Assembly (NCBI GenBank): GCA_031253985.1
Contig: JAIRVH010000172.1
Coordinates: 22,540 to 86,539 of the forward strand
From: Sphingobacterium sp.
GTDB taxonomy: Bacteria > Bacteroidota > Bacteroidia > Sphingobacteriales > Sphingobacteriaceae
Direction of reading: 5' to 3'
Length of the DNA: 64,000 nt
Part shown: positions 44,264 through 52,241 of the stretch, piece after piece
How positions within the stretch are numbered: the stretch's first letter is position 1
Layout of the letters: each line of letters opens with the position of its first letter
Translations under genes and position numbers: made by a program
The notes under the pieces: model-generated
Told to the model about the DNA's origin: nothing
The model's input: only the letters and a program-made list of their open reading frames with translations
Database searches by the model: none

Positions 44264-45997
44264 TTAATTGTTTACGACATTTCTTACGCAACGGATTGGG
44301 TCACCTTCGCTATAAGCCCTTCTCTGAATAGAAGTACTTCCGAAACTTCCCGAACTATCCGTGCAGTATAAAATTGAAGTGGTAGAATTTGATTGAAAAT
44401 ATTGATTACTACGGTAAATCAATAAACCGTTACCCGTACTGCTGGCCGACGGTATAGACTGTACCGAACCGTTACTGTTACGGAAACCGTAAGCCGATAA
44501 TATCAGATCATTGTCAGGATACGCTGAATTGACAGCTTGAGTGCCTTTCCAAATCATGCTATGGCGGTATCCGTCTGCAACTGAAGTAACACTTGTACTG
44601 CGGTTGGTATTTTGCGATAGCGCTGTCATTTCCCCATTATCTTGTTCATTTGGCAGTCTCCAAGTTCCTTCTGGATACACCCGACGACATTCATCAACCT
44701 TCTGATAGTCAGTGCCTGTTGGTGTTGACGCTCCGAAATTCCAGTATTCCTTATTTACATTAGGATAGGCATAGTTGTTATTGGGACGGAAGCGGTAAGC
44801 ATCCGAGCTGCCCTGGTTATATGAGGATCCATAAAGTTTGGAAGATTCATAGATCAGGTTTGTTCTGGCCCATACCAGCCCACCAACCGTAACTCCGGAC
44901 TCGATCAATCTTACATTAGTCTTGGACAGAGTTCCCTTTGTAAAACTCAGTGTTGAGGAATGCGAAATCGGAACAACTGTATTTGCAGCAAAAGTTCGTG
45001 TGTTGTTATCATCAAGGGTAATGTTCAACGAATTTAAACGGACGCGAAGATTGTTTGCACTCACAGTTGCAGAGGTGTTGGCTGTATAAAAACGTCCTTT
45101 TTTCTCTGCATTTCCCCAACGGCTATCCACAGGGGTCATTTCCGAACCTTTTAATGCGGCAGCGTCCTCAAGGTTAGAAAAACTAGCATTAAAAATATTG
45201 AATATACCGGTCTTTATCAGGTTGTTAAAGGAAGACGATGTACCCGTTCCGATCGAAAAAGTGGAATTGTCTGTAATTCCGCCAAAAATTCCGCGGGTAT
45301 TCAGGGTCAGGTCTATTGCGGCCATCTGTCTGATGAAAAGAATGTCTAGATAGTTTTCATTCTTTTGTGCAGTAAATGAACCGGACGCGAACATAAAATC
45401 CTTGTTCGAAAGCGCCGACGCCGCAATATTTCCGGATCCGTCGATATTTGGAACAGAACCGGAACCATTGATCGAAAATGCGTACCAATTGTATTTTTTG
45501 TTGGCTGCAACTTTGAGATTTGGATTCTGTCCTGAATTAAGCTCCGCGTTATAGATAGGCGTGCTGTTGCCTTCCTGCATAAACACTAATCTGAACTTTT
45601 TATTGCTATCCATCGCGACGTCTGCAGCTTTGAGCGATCCGGATGCATTTATGCTAGCTTTTAAACCTGAGCGGCTCGCCTCAAAATCTACTGTGTAATC
45701 AAATTCAGCTCCGTTACGGATATCAAGCTTATTGCCTTCAGTGGAACCAAAAGAAGTATTGACTGTCGAATATGCATTGCGTGTCGAAGCTGTAAGCTTA
45801 TCCGAACTTTCCGATGATCCGTCACTATTTATAGTGCTTACCTGATCATCATTTACATATTTGACAGCCCGGATGATTATGTTCTGTTCTTCCGGCGCAA
45901 TTTCACTTTTTTCTTTCTCAGACGAACATGAAAATGCTGTAAGGGAGGCCGCAACCAATAAAACTGGCCATTTAAGTCCTTTCATATAAACTTTCAT
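44264..45997 (-). CDS. Fimbrillin-like lipoprotein with C-terminal FISUMP domain (1)
   Basis: A 577-residue lipoprotein: signal WPVLLVAASLTAFSCSSEK with lipobox FSCS. Residues ~25-300 are a fimbrillin/Mfa-like region (FRLVFMQEGNSTPIYNAEL, YNWYAFSINGSG, DILFIRQMAAIDLTLNTRG). Residues ~375-575 are a Fibrobacter succinogenes major paralogous (FISUMP) domain: VGGLVWARTNLI, CRRVYPEGTWRLPNEQDN, and GDPIRCVRN at the end. It is exposed at the cell surface by family inference. It is the second gene of an operon, 6 bp after a GIAAGSA peptide gene, under the triple-repeat promoter at 46276-46358. Confidence 0.8.
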   Translation of the reverse strand: MKVYMKGLKWPVLLVAASLTAFSCSSEKEKSEIAPEEQNIIIRAVKYVNDDQVSTINSDGSSESSDKLTASTRNAYSTVNTSFGSTEGNKLDIRNGAEFDYTVDFEASRSGLKASINASGSLKAADVAMDSNKKFRLVFMQEGNSTPIYNAELNSGQNPNLKVAANKKYNWYAFSINGSGSVPNIDGSGNIAASALSNKDFMFASGSFTAQKNENYLDILFIRQMAAIDLTLNTRGIFGGITDNSTFSIGTGTSSSFNNLIKTGIFNIFNASFSNLEDAAALKGSEMTPVDSRWGNAEKKGRFYTANTSATVSANNLRVRLNSLNITLDDNNTRTFAANTVVPISHSSTLSFTKGTLSKTNVRLIESGVTVGGLVWARTNLIYESSKLYGSSYNQGSSDAYRFRPNNNYAYPNVNKEYWNFGASTPTGTDYQKVDECRRVYPEGTWRLPNEQDNGEMTALSQNTNRSTSVTSVADGYRHSMIWKGTQAVNSAYPDNDLILSAYGFRNSNGSVQSIPSASSTGNGLLIYRSNQYFQSNSTTSILYCTDSSGSFGSTSIQRRAYSEGDPIRCVRNVVNN

Positions 45998-46003
45998 TTT
46001 TTA

Positions 46004-46174
46004 TTAAATGTCAAAATCTTTTCCGTTCGACCATCCTGTTTCATATTCTCGTTCCTTTGGGGTTTGGCCGTCAGAGCCAGTATTAATATTTGCTGAGCCG
46101 GCAGCAATCCCCTGCTCTAGTTCTACCTCCTGAGCAGTTACCCTTGGAGCAATGTAAACTAATTTTGTTTTCAT
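46004..46174 (-). CDS. Small peptide of the GIAAGSA family (fimbrillin operon 1)
   Basis: A 56-residue protein from the ATG at 46174 (MKTKLVYIAPRV); 46186 and 46189 are alternative starts adding up to five residues. Core: YIAPRVTAQEVELEQGIAAG followed by SANINTGSDGQT and a polar, charged tail. It aligns closely with 51694-51873 (YISP, then VLEQGIAAGSANVN). There is no hydrophobic signal. It lies 6 bp upstream of the fimbrillin gene and is first in the operon. It could be a propeptide, a signal molecule, or a cofactor of the fimbrillin; this is conjecture. Confidence 0.7.
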   Translation of the reverse strand: MKTKLVYIAPRVTAQEVELEQGIAAGSANINTGSDGQTPKEREYETGWSNGKDFDI

Positions 46175-46275
46175 TTTTAATTCCATCATTTAAAACTTAT
46201 TAAATTAACTATCTATGGACCCTCCATAAAAAGCATTCGTAATACAATTGAATGTCTGCAGCTATTCGATTGTTA

Positions 46276-46358
46276 CAAAGCTATGAATGAAGCCATCCGC
46301 TATATTAGGACAGATAGGTGTTTTTCAGGTATAATTTCAATATTCAATAGGACAAATC
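46276..46358 (-). promoter_or_regulatory. Triple AGG-repeat operator and -7 box, fimbrillin operon 1
   Basis: Plus-strand direct repeats TAGGACA (46306), CAGGTAT (46326) and TAGGACA (46348) lie 20 and 22 bp apart. The -7 box TAGCTTTG is at 46276-46283 on the minus strand, 30 bp from the first repeat. Predicted start near 46269. The same repeats, spacing and -7 distance occur at 52051-52129 and 49851-49929. Confidence 0.75.
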
Positions 46359-46752
46359 GTAATTGACCTAAAAAATCTCAATTTTTCCCCCCATATTAAA
46401 ACTCTCCCGTAGAAATACTTTTCAACGATCCAGATAGGTTATTCCGGTAATCCAATGAATCCTCCCTTGATATAGCGGCAACAAAATTCGTTAAACCAGT
46501 TGATTTTTTGTTTTTCAGAATTATAAATTCGCTTTGGAAAAAAGTGACTAAATGGGGTGTAATGTCGAACTATATATCGTTAATCAATAAAATCATAAAA
46601 AAAATAATGACAATTAAGCAGCTATACGTCAATACGATATATATTGAAATTTTCTGATTTTACCATACCGGTGGGAAAAGAATATGAAAAGTGCATGCGA
46701 TAAAATAATTTCATATATTCGACGGATTTATTAATTAATCCACATTCTACAT
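46359..46752. other. Intergenic region upstream of AraC member 5, with AAAGCG module site 8
   Basis: This gap lies between the divergent fimbrillin operon 1 and AraC member 5. On the minus strand AAAGCG, six bases, TAATTCTG and AAAA (46535 down to 46512) form site 8 of the promoter module, pointing toward the fimbrillin operon. No gene is seen. Confidence 0.45.
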
Positions 46753-47616
46753 ATGATAAAAAAGAAGGACCAGTTCGAAATCGAATTGTTTAAAAATTTT
46801 CAGCATAGAAAGAATTTATACGACGACATCATTTCATTTACCGTGTCTTCTCCTCTCTTTAGTCAGGAACCAAAAGGTATGGACTTTTTCTCCATTTTGC
46901 TTTTCGAAAGTGGCTCAGGAACCCATACCATCAATTCTGTGGAATACCCGATCCAGCCACACCAGCTCCATATGCTCCACCCCGGCCAGGTGCACAGCTG
47001 GAATATACATGGAGATGTAAAGATCCACGCGATATTTGTATCCGGAAAACTCGTGAGCAGGTTCGGCAACTACTATGTATACCCTGTGGAATTCTATAAG
47101 GTGAACCCTGTATTTAATCTCTCCGAAGAAGGCTATGAAAGATTGTATTACGAATTCGTGGGTGTAATAAAAGAAGTGGAGAAAAAATACAGCCTGCGCG
47201 AAATAGTCTTTTCAAGACTGCGTATCATAGCAATGATTGTAAGTCGGGAGGCAGAATCAAAGTTCATTGGTGATAAAATGAGCACACAGGATTATCAGAT
47301 CAGCCGTTTTATTTTATTGGTACACGGAAATTTTCGGTCGCAACGTAAGGTTAAATTCTATGCAGAGAATCTAATGATCACTGCAAATTACCTCAATATT
47401 CTCTGCCGGAAATTTCTAGGTATGACCGCTACTCAGTTTATATCCCAGCAGATCATAAATGAAATGAAAAGTGAAATGCTCATCTCCAATAAGTCAATAA
47501 AACAAATCGCCAGCGAAATGAATTTTATTGATCTCTCCACTTTCTCAACTTATTTTAAATCAAATACAGGAATGTCGCCAAGTGAATATATAAACTTCAA
47601 CAAGGAAATAGGTTAA
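46753..47616 (+). CDS. AraC family transcriptional regulator (cluster member 5)
   Basis: A 287-residue regulator divergent from fimbrillin operon 1. Sensor arm: LLFESGSGTHTINSVEYPIQ and QLHMLHPGQVHSWNIH. HTH: FYAENLMITANYLNILCRKF, SIKQIASEMNFIDLSTFSTY, GMSPSEYINF. It is nearest in sequence to member 6 (48903-49787), sharing the LLFE-x-GSG arm and the NYLNIL helix. A terminator shared with the SDR follows 8 bp after the stop. It is a candidate controller of the operon it faces. Confidence 0.9.
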   Translation: MIKKKDQFEIELFKNFQHRKNLYDDIISFTVSSPLFSQEPKGMDFFSILLFESGSGTHTINSVEYPIQPHQLHMLHPGQVHSWNIHGDVKIHAIFVSGKLVSRFGNYYVYPVEFYKVNPVFNLSEEGYERLYYEFVGVIKEVEKKYSLREIVFSRLRIIAMIVSREAESKFIGDKMSTQDYQISRFILLVHGNFRSQRKVKFYAENLMITANYLNILCRKFLGMTATQFISQQIINEMKSEMLISNKSIKQIASEMNFIDLSTFSTYFKSNTGMSPSEYINFNKEIG

Positions 47617-47623
47617 AAGATAT

Positions 47624-47660
47624 AAAAAAGCCTACTCGGTTGCTTCGGATAGGCTTTTTT
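47624..47660. terminator. Bidirectional terminator between AraC member 5 and SDR
   Basis: AAAAAAGCCTA (47624-47634) and TAGGCTTTTTT (47650-47660) form an 11-bp stem with A/T runs at both ends, serving both convergent genes. Confidence 0.85.
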
Positions 47661-47680
47661 ATATTAAGGCAAATTAAGCC

Positions 47681-48433
47681 TTATTGGATAAGATATCCTC
47701 CGTCCACTGGTAGGTAAGCGCCGGTGCAGAAGCTTGCATCCTCCGACGCCAGGAAAAGAAACGCTTTGGCAATTTCCTCTGGTTTTCCGAGCCTGCCCAT
47801 GGGATGCTTTGATTCCATATACTCGCGGTATTCCTTACCGGATCCGCTGTTATCCATCAATAGCGGTGTTTCAATATAACCGGGGCCTATTGCATTTACA
47901 CGGATATTGGATTTGGCATTTTCAAGTGCCGCAACTTTGGTAAGCCCTACAAGACCGTGTTTTGACGAGGCGTAAGAAGCTATCCCTATTTCTGAAACCA
48001 TGCTCATAATAGATCCCATATTGACAATGCTACCTCCCCCCTGCTGTTTACGCATCTGTTCAAGCTGATATTTCATACAATAAAACACCCCGTTTAGATT
48101 AACTCCCAGAACCTTGTGCCACTCCTCAATCGACTTCTCATGGATCTGCGAGGAGTCAACAATACCGGCATTGTTCAAAGCTACATCCAGACTTCCAAAA
48201 ATCTTCACTGTTTCACTGACTGCAAGACTTACTTCACTTGCATTGGAAACGTCGCACTTTATAAACTTCACATGGGTTCCTTCCCGTGCGATTTCCTCAA
48301 GTGTTTCCGAATTCTCATTAATGTCCGCAATGACCACATTAGCTCCTTCCCTTGCGATCAATATTGCTGCGGCCTTACCGATTCCAGAATTACCTCCGGT
48401 TATAAAAGCGACTTTATTTTCAAACCTCTTCAT
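47681..48433 (-). CDS. SDR family NAD(P)-dependent oxidoreductase
   Basis: A 250-residue classical SDR from the ATG at 48433 (MKRFENKVAFITGG). An upstream in-frame ATG at 48454 is disfavoured because it is so close to the -7 box at 48457-48464. TGGNSGIGK binds the nucleotide; DINENSE after strand 2 suggests NAD; NNAG, the Ser in NMGSIMS, and YASSK complete the active site. The C-terminus ends LFLASEDASFCTGAYLPVDGG. Substrate unknown. It is distinct from the SDR at 16516. Confidence 0.9.
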   Translation of the reverse strand: MKRFENKVAFITGGNSGIGKAAAILIAREGANVVIADINENSETLEEIAREGTHVKFIKCDVSNASEVSLAVSETVKIFGSLDVALNNAGIVDSSQIHEKSIEEWHKVLGVNLNGVFYCMKYQLEQMRKQQGGGSIVNMGSIMSMVSEIGIASYASSKHGLVGLTKVAALENAKSNIRVNAIGPGYIETPLLMDNSGSGKEYREYMESKHPMGRLGKPEEIAKAFLFLASEDASFCTGAYLPVDGGYLIQ

Positions 48434-48456
48434 AGTACTGTTGTTTTTGTTCATGT

Positions 48457-48464
48457 CAAAATTA
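48457..48464 (-). promoter_or_regulatory. -7 promoter box of the SDR gene
   Basis: TAATTTTG on the minus strand, exact match. Start near 48450 would leave a ~17-nt leader to the ATG at 48433. Confidence 0.45.
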
Positions 48465-48548
48465 AAGCGACAGATAACATAAAACTGTCACTCCATTGTC
48501 ATGTAAGCTAAGGCTACTAGCCTTAAATGCCCAGATAGATAAAATTGC

Positions 48549-48568
48549 AAAGCGAATGAATAATTTTG
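48549..48568 (+). promoter_or_regulatory. AAAGCG-type promoter module (site 9)
   Basis: AAAGCG, six bases, TAATTTTG then AAAA on the plus strand. It points into a gap that holds only an unassigned 43-residue frame (48708-48839), so the product may be a small RNA. Confidence 0.45.
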
Positions 48569-48902
48569 AAAAGTTCCCATTTTATTAATAAACTTATAAT
48601 TTTAAAAATCCGGAATGCTTCTACAGGCCTTTGTTGTAACAAGGGATAAGTTTATTAGTACACTTGTATTACAACACGTGGTTTTGAAATAAAATATCAT
48701 TAATTTTATGGGAATCTGGATTTTCTTAGAAATATGCAGTTTAATAATTGACCCAACTTATAGAAGACTGCACGTGTTGGCGAACTTCGGACCTAAAGTA
48801 ATAACTATCCCGAAACATAATAGAAGTTTAAGGTTATGATAATATTATCATTAAGCGCGATCTTCAAAGATCTCATGCAGGCCCTCGATACTGCAATATT
48901 AC
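48569..48902. other. Gap downstream of promoter site 9
   Basis: No recognised gene. A 43-codon ATG frame (48708-48839, starting MGIWIFLEIC) is too short and family-less to call. A transcript here would run antisense to the 3' end of AraC member 6. Confidence 0.35.
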
Positions 48903-49787
48903 TCAGGGTATAACGGTCATCCGAAGTTCTCCCAGAAAGTCCTCATGATGAATTAAAAAGTCTCGGGGTGAAATTCCTGTTTGCCTTTTAAAATATCTTG
49001 AAAAGGACGACAGATCCTTAAAATTCATTATTAAAGATATCTCCTTAATTGTTTTGCCTGAAAACAAAAGTTGCCATTTAATTTCAGTTATAACTTCCTT
49101 ATTTATAAAATATGTAGCATGTATACCAAAATGCTTTTTGGCAAGGATATTTAGATAGTTAGCTGAGATATACATCCGTTCAGCATAAAACTTAAGCCTT
49201 CTTTCAGTTCTATAGTTTGCATAGATCAGGGTAAAAAATTTTTTTAATATCGCATCCGTCGATTTATTCAGCCTAAAATTTAAGTTGGCGCATGTTTCCC
49301 TGTCTGCTAGCAATGCAATTGTTTTAAGCCGGTTATACATAATCTCAAATATCCGTTCATTGTTAACCAGTTCCCATTCTATTCCTTTAAATTCAATAAG
49401 TATGTTCTTATATGATTCATCTGACAGTCCTACTATAGGGTACTTTTTATAAAGTTCCCTAGGGTACCTGAGTATTTCACCAAAGTTCTTTAATATACGG
49501 CTGGATACAAATAAGAGATGAATGTTTGCTTTCCCTTCAAGTTCAAGGCAGTGAATCTGCCCCGGAAAAAGAATATGTAATTGCCTCGGTCCGATTTTAT
49601 GGGGGATACGGTCAATAATATGTATCCCGCTTCCGTCTTCGAAAAGCAAAAATGCAAAGAAATCAACTGCCCTTTTGATATTGTCCATTAATGGCCGTTC
49701 AATTTTAAAATAAAGAATATCTTCATAGATGCCCCTTAATCTTTGAAAGTCCACAAATGTTTCCTTATGTAAAATATTAATTCCCAT
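48903..49787 (-). CDS. AraC family transcriptional regulator (cluster member 6), candidate master of the fimbrillin regulon
   Basis: A 294-residue regulator. Sensor arm: LLFEDGSGIHIIDRIPHKIG and QLHILFPGQIHCLELE. HTH: FYAERMYISANYLNILAKKH, TIKEISLIMNFKDLSSFSRY, GISPRDFLIH. Its own promoter region (49851-49929) has the same triple AGG repeats, spacing and -7 distance as the two fimbrillin operons. This suggests that it binds all three and autoregulates, though another paralogue could be the binder. It sits between the two operons' coding regions. Confidence 0.9.
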   Translation of the reverse strand: MGINILHKETFVDFQRLRGIYEDILYFKIERPLMDNIKRAVDFFAFLLFEDGSGIHIIDRIPHKIGPRQLHILFPGQIHCLELEGKANIHLLFVSSRILKNFGEILRYPRELYKKYPIVGLSDESYKNILIEFKGIEWELVNNERIFEIMYNRLKTIALLADRETCANLNFRLNKSTDAILKKFFTLIYANYRTERRLKFYAERMYISANYLNILAKKHFGIHATYFINKEVITEIKWQLLFSGKTIKEISLIMNFKDLSSFSRYFKRQTGISPRDFLIHHEDFLGELRMTVIP

Positions 49788-49850
49788 AATTCAGTTGCTT
49801 TTAAAATTTGTCGTTAGATCCAATCGAAATGAAAGCTTATAAAGTATGCC

Positions 49851-49929
49851 CAAAATTATTTATTTTTAGTCTTAAGGGAATAGGACTGATCAATACCAGA
49901 TAGGCATATTAACGATAAAATACAGGACA
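49851..49929 (-). promoter_or_regulatory. Triple AGG-repeat operator and -7 box, AraC member 6
   Basis: Plus-strand repeats TAGGACT (49881), TAGGCAT (49901) and CAGGACA (49923) lie 20 and 22 bp apart. The -7 box TAATTTTG is at 49851-49858 on the minus strand, 30 bp from the first repeat. Predicted start near 49844; ~57-nt leader. Confidence 0.7.
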
Positions 49930-49948
49930 GATCAATAGTCATCGTGCT

Positions 49949-49976
49949 AAAAAGACGGCAGTATTGCTACTGCCGC
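49949..49976 (-). terminator. Intrinsic terminator of second fimbrillin operon
   Basis: GGCAGTA (49957-49963) pairs with TACTGCC (49968-49974); on the minus strand a T run follows. It separates the operon from the AraC member 6 promoter. Confidence 0.75.
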
Positions 49977-50026
49977 CTCTCCACCAAATAATAAAAGAAT
50001 AAGAAAGCTTTACATTTTTTTCTGTT

Positions 50027-51664
50027 TTATCGCTGAATGGCGATACAGCGTATATGATAACCTGAGGTAGTTCCAATATTATAAGGCTGGTTCCCGTCTG
50101 TGGTACCTATTCCTATACTTGAGTTTAAGAAAACAAATCTCACTGGGGATGCAGATGTTGCAGATAGTGTCCAATAAACGCCTGCACCACCTCTCCAGAC
50201 CATAGCACCGTCAGCTGCTTTACGATATCCACCTGCAGGGAATGTTAATTTCACATTGGGATTGGTCTTGCTGGTGAGTACTTTAGCTGCCCCTGTTGTA
50301 TTCTGTCCGTCGCTTGTCGCCCATGTTCCGGCATTGCTTGCAGTAGTAGAGTTGATAAGATTTTCATATTCCGCTCTCGAAGGAACCCTAAAACCGCTTG
50401 GACATGGGTCGGTTGCTGTCTTAACCGGTGCACTTTCTGTCCCACTGTTCCACGCGCCGTCGGCTGCCGAGGTTGTATTCCATCCCGCTATTGCACCATA
50501 TGGGGTGTTTGCAGTTGCCACATATTGTTTGTATCCGAATTGGTAATAGTCCCCAAGTAAGGCATTGGTGGTTGGTGACTGATCAGGATTTTCACTGGTA
50601 TTAGCACCAAGATTATGCTGCATCCAGATCAGGCCGCCGATCTTCGCTGAAAACTGGCCTAAATGTACCAACGTGCCATCTGTATCTGTAATAGTAAGAT
50701 TAAGGTTATATTGTATACCCGGCAGGATTTTGAGATTGCCTATTGCTGGGATATCTGTCCTGGTCAGTGTACCAATGGTAAGTTTTGATATTTTAAGTGT
50801 TCCGGACGTTGTATTTCCATTTAATATATTGGTTGCTGTCGCGACCGGACTGTTTAAGCCTGAAAAATTTAAATTTTCCTCACCCGCTGTTCCTGAACGT
50901 GTAATGCTGGCATCTGAAAGCTGTACATCGGCACTGGGAAAATGAGAATCTATGGTTGCCTCGATTTCAGCAATGTTTTTATTTGTGCTGCTCGCATCAA
51001 GCTTAGTAATGATCTTACTGAAGGCATGTGAAAAATTTACGCTAAGGTTATTATCGCCTGTTCCAGAAATCTCCGTATCCTTTTTAAAATACATGAAATC
51101 ATCTGTACCGTTTAATCCTGATATACTTGCTGTCGACAGGGTTTTATTGGCAGGATCGCTAAATGTAATGGAAGGGTTGCTACCTGTACTATTGATCGAA
51201 TAAGCTATAAAAGTATAACTAACTCCAACATCCAGTTTAAGCTCTTCCGTACTCGATTCCTGACCTCGCGTATAGTCCCGTTCCGTTAAATATTTCCCGG
51301 AATTGTCAAAAACAGCTACTTTGTATTTAATACCGGATGCAACATTCTGTTCAATATTTGCCTTTTTAGCGGAAGTAAGAGTACTGCTAACTGTAGTTTC
51401 ACCAGGATTAACAGCGGTTAACTCTACACGTAATACAAGATCTCTGTCGAGTGCAATTACTTGGCTTTGCACCGGCTTAGCGGCCCCATCGGTCAAAGAT
51501 GCCCGTGACGCACTGTTGCCAACTTCTCCATATTGCGATCCGCTGACCGAAATACGGACCACTGCCTTGTCCATTGATATTTGATCCGAGTTCTTTTTAC
51601 AGGCATACATGAAAAAGTAGATAAACACTATGGGTATCCACAATAATATTTTTTTTACTTTCAT
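50027..51664 (-). CDS. Fimbrillin-like lipoprotein with C-terminal FISUMP domain (2)
   Basis: A 545-residue lipoprotein: signal ILLWIPIVFIYFFMYACKK with lipobox MYAC. Residues ~30-330 are fimbrillin-like (VRISVSGSQYG, VGVSYTFIAYSINSTGSN, DDFMYFKKDTEISG). Residues ~345-545 are a FISUMP domain: IGGLIWMQHNLGANTSEN, DPCPSGFRVPSRAEYENL, TSGYHIRCIAIQR. Architecture equals the 44264 protein, but sequences differ widely. It is surface-exposed by inference. It follows a GIAAGSA peptide gene by 29 bp and shares the triple-repeat promoter layout. Confidence 0.8.
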   Translation of the reverse strand: MKVKKILLWIPIVFIYFFMYACKKNSDQISMDKAVVRISVSGSQYGEVGNSASRASLTDGAAKPVQSQVIALDRDLVLRVELTAVNPGETTVSSTLTSAKKANIEQNVASGIKYKVAVFDNSGKYLTERDYTRGQESSTEELKLDVGVSYTFIAYSINSTGSNPSITFSDPANKTLSTASISGLNGTDDFMYFKKDTEISGTGDNNLSVNFSHAFSKIITKLDASSTNKNIAEIEATIDSHFPSADVQLSDASITRSGTAGEENLNFSGLNSPVATATNILNGNTTSGTLKISKLTIGTLTRTDIPAIGNLKILPGIQYNLNLTITDTDGTLVHLGQFSAKIGGLIWMQHNLGANTSENPDQSPTTNALLGDYYQFGYKQYVATANTPYGAIAGWNTTSAADGAWNSGTESAPVKTATDPCPSGFRVPSRAEYENLINSTTASNAGTWATSDGQNTTGAAKVLTSKTNPNVKLTFPAGGYRKAADGAMVWRGGAGVYWTLSATSASPVRFVFLNSSIGIGTTDGNQPYNIGTTSGYHIRCIAIQR

Positions 51665-51693
51665 AATTTTGATAATTTTAAATCAGCATACAT

Positions 51694-51873
51694 CTACCAC
51701 TTGACTGTTTGATTATTGTCCGCATCCGTAGTCCAGGTATCTTTAACATCTCCATTACTGTCCTGTGGATTAACATTGGCCGAACCGGCAGCTATCCCCT
51801 GTTCCAATACTATAACTTCTGCTTTGATCTCGGGTGAGATATACCTTTGCTTTTCGTTTTGTTTAGTTTCCAT
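51694..51873 (-). CDS. Small peptide of the GIAAGSA family (fimbrillin operon 2)
   Basis: A 59-residue protein: METKQNEKQRYISPEIKA, VIVLEQGIAAGSANVNPQ, then a polar Asp/Asn/Thr tail ending in VKW. ATG at 51873, TAG at 51694. It aligns with 46004-46174 and with the first half of 17810-17992. No signal peptide or membrane segment is present. It is first in its operon, ~171 nt after the predicted start. Conservation of position before two divergent fimbrillins argues for a real functional link. Confidence 0.75.
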   Translation of the reverse strand: METKQNEKQRYISPEIKAEVIVLEQGIAAGSANVNPQDSNGDVKDTWTTDADNNQTVKW

Positions 51874-52050
51874 ATTTCCAATTTTTAGTTAATGTTCTAT
51901 AATTTTGATATTAATAAGTTTCGATTGCAGTCAGTGTGGTATGGATTTAATTTTCCTTTTACAGAATAGATTTTACTTTTTATAGTTAAAAAAAGTGAGA
52001 TATGATATCTTTTTTTTAACCTGAACTAACCTCAATTGAAACCCTTTATT

Positions 52051-52129
52051 CAAATTTAAGGTTGATAAAAGGCAATTTTATAGGACAAAAACTACTAAAA
52101 CAGGTATTATTAAAATATAAACTAGGACA
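52051..52129 (-). promoter_or_regulatory. Triple AGG-repeat operator and -7 box, fimbrillin operon 2
   Basis: Plus-strand repeats TAGGACA (52081), CAGGTAT (52101) and TAGGACA (52123) lie 20 and 22 bp apart. The -7 box TAAATTTG is at 52051-52058 on the minus strand, 30 bp from the first repeat. Predicted start near 52044. Confidence 0.75.
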
Positions 52130-52241
52130 ATTCACATATCAGGCAAAATGTATTTCAACAGACCTATATATTTTAAATTAAATCTGTTGAAATAAGATCA
52201 GTACAAACTGATTAAAATAGCCAACAATCGGAAGTTTTTTC

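Noticed and set aside
48708..48839. 43-codon ATG frame downstream of promoter site 9
   Set aside because: No recognised family, signal or conserved partner; too short to support by itself. The promoter may serve a non-coding RNA.
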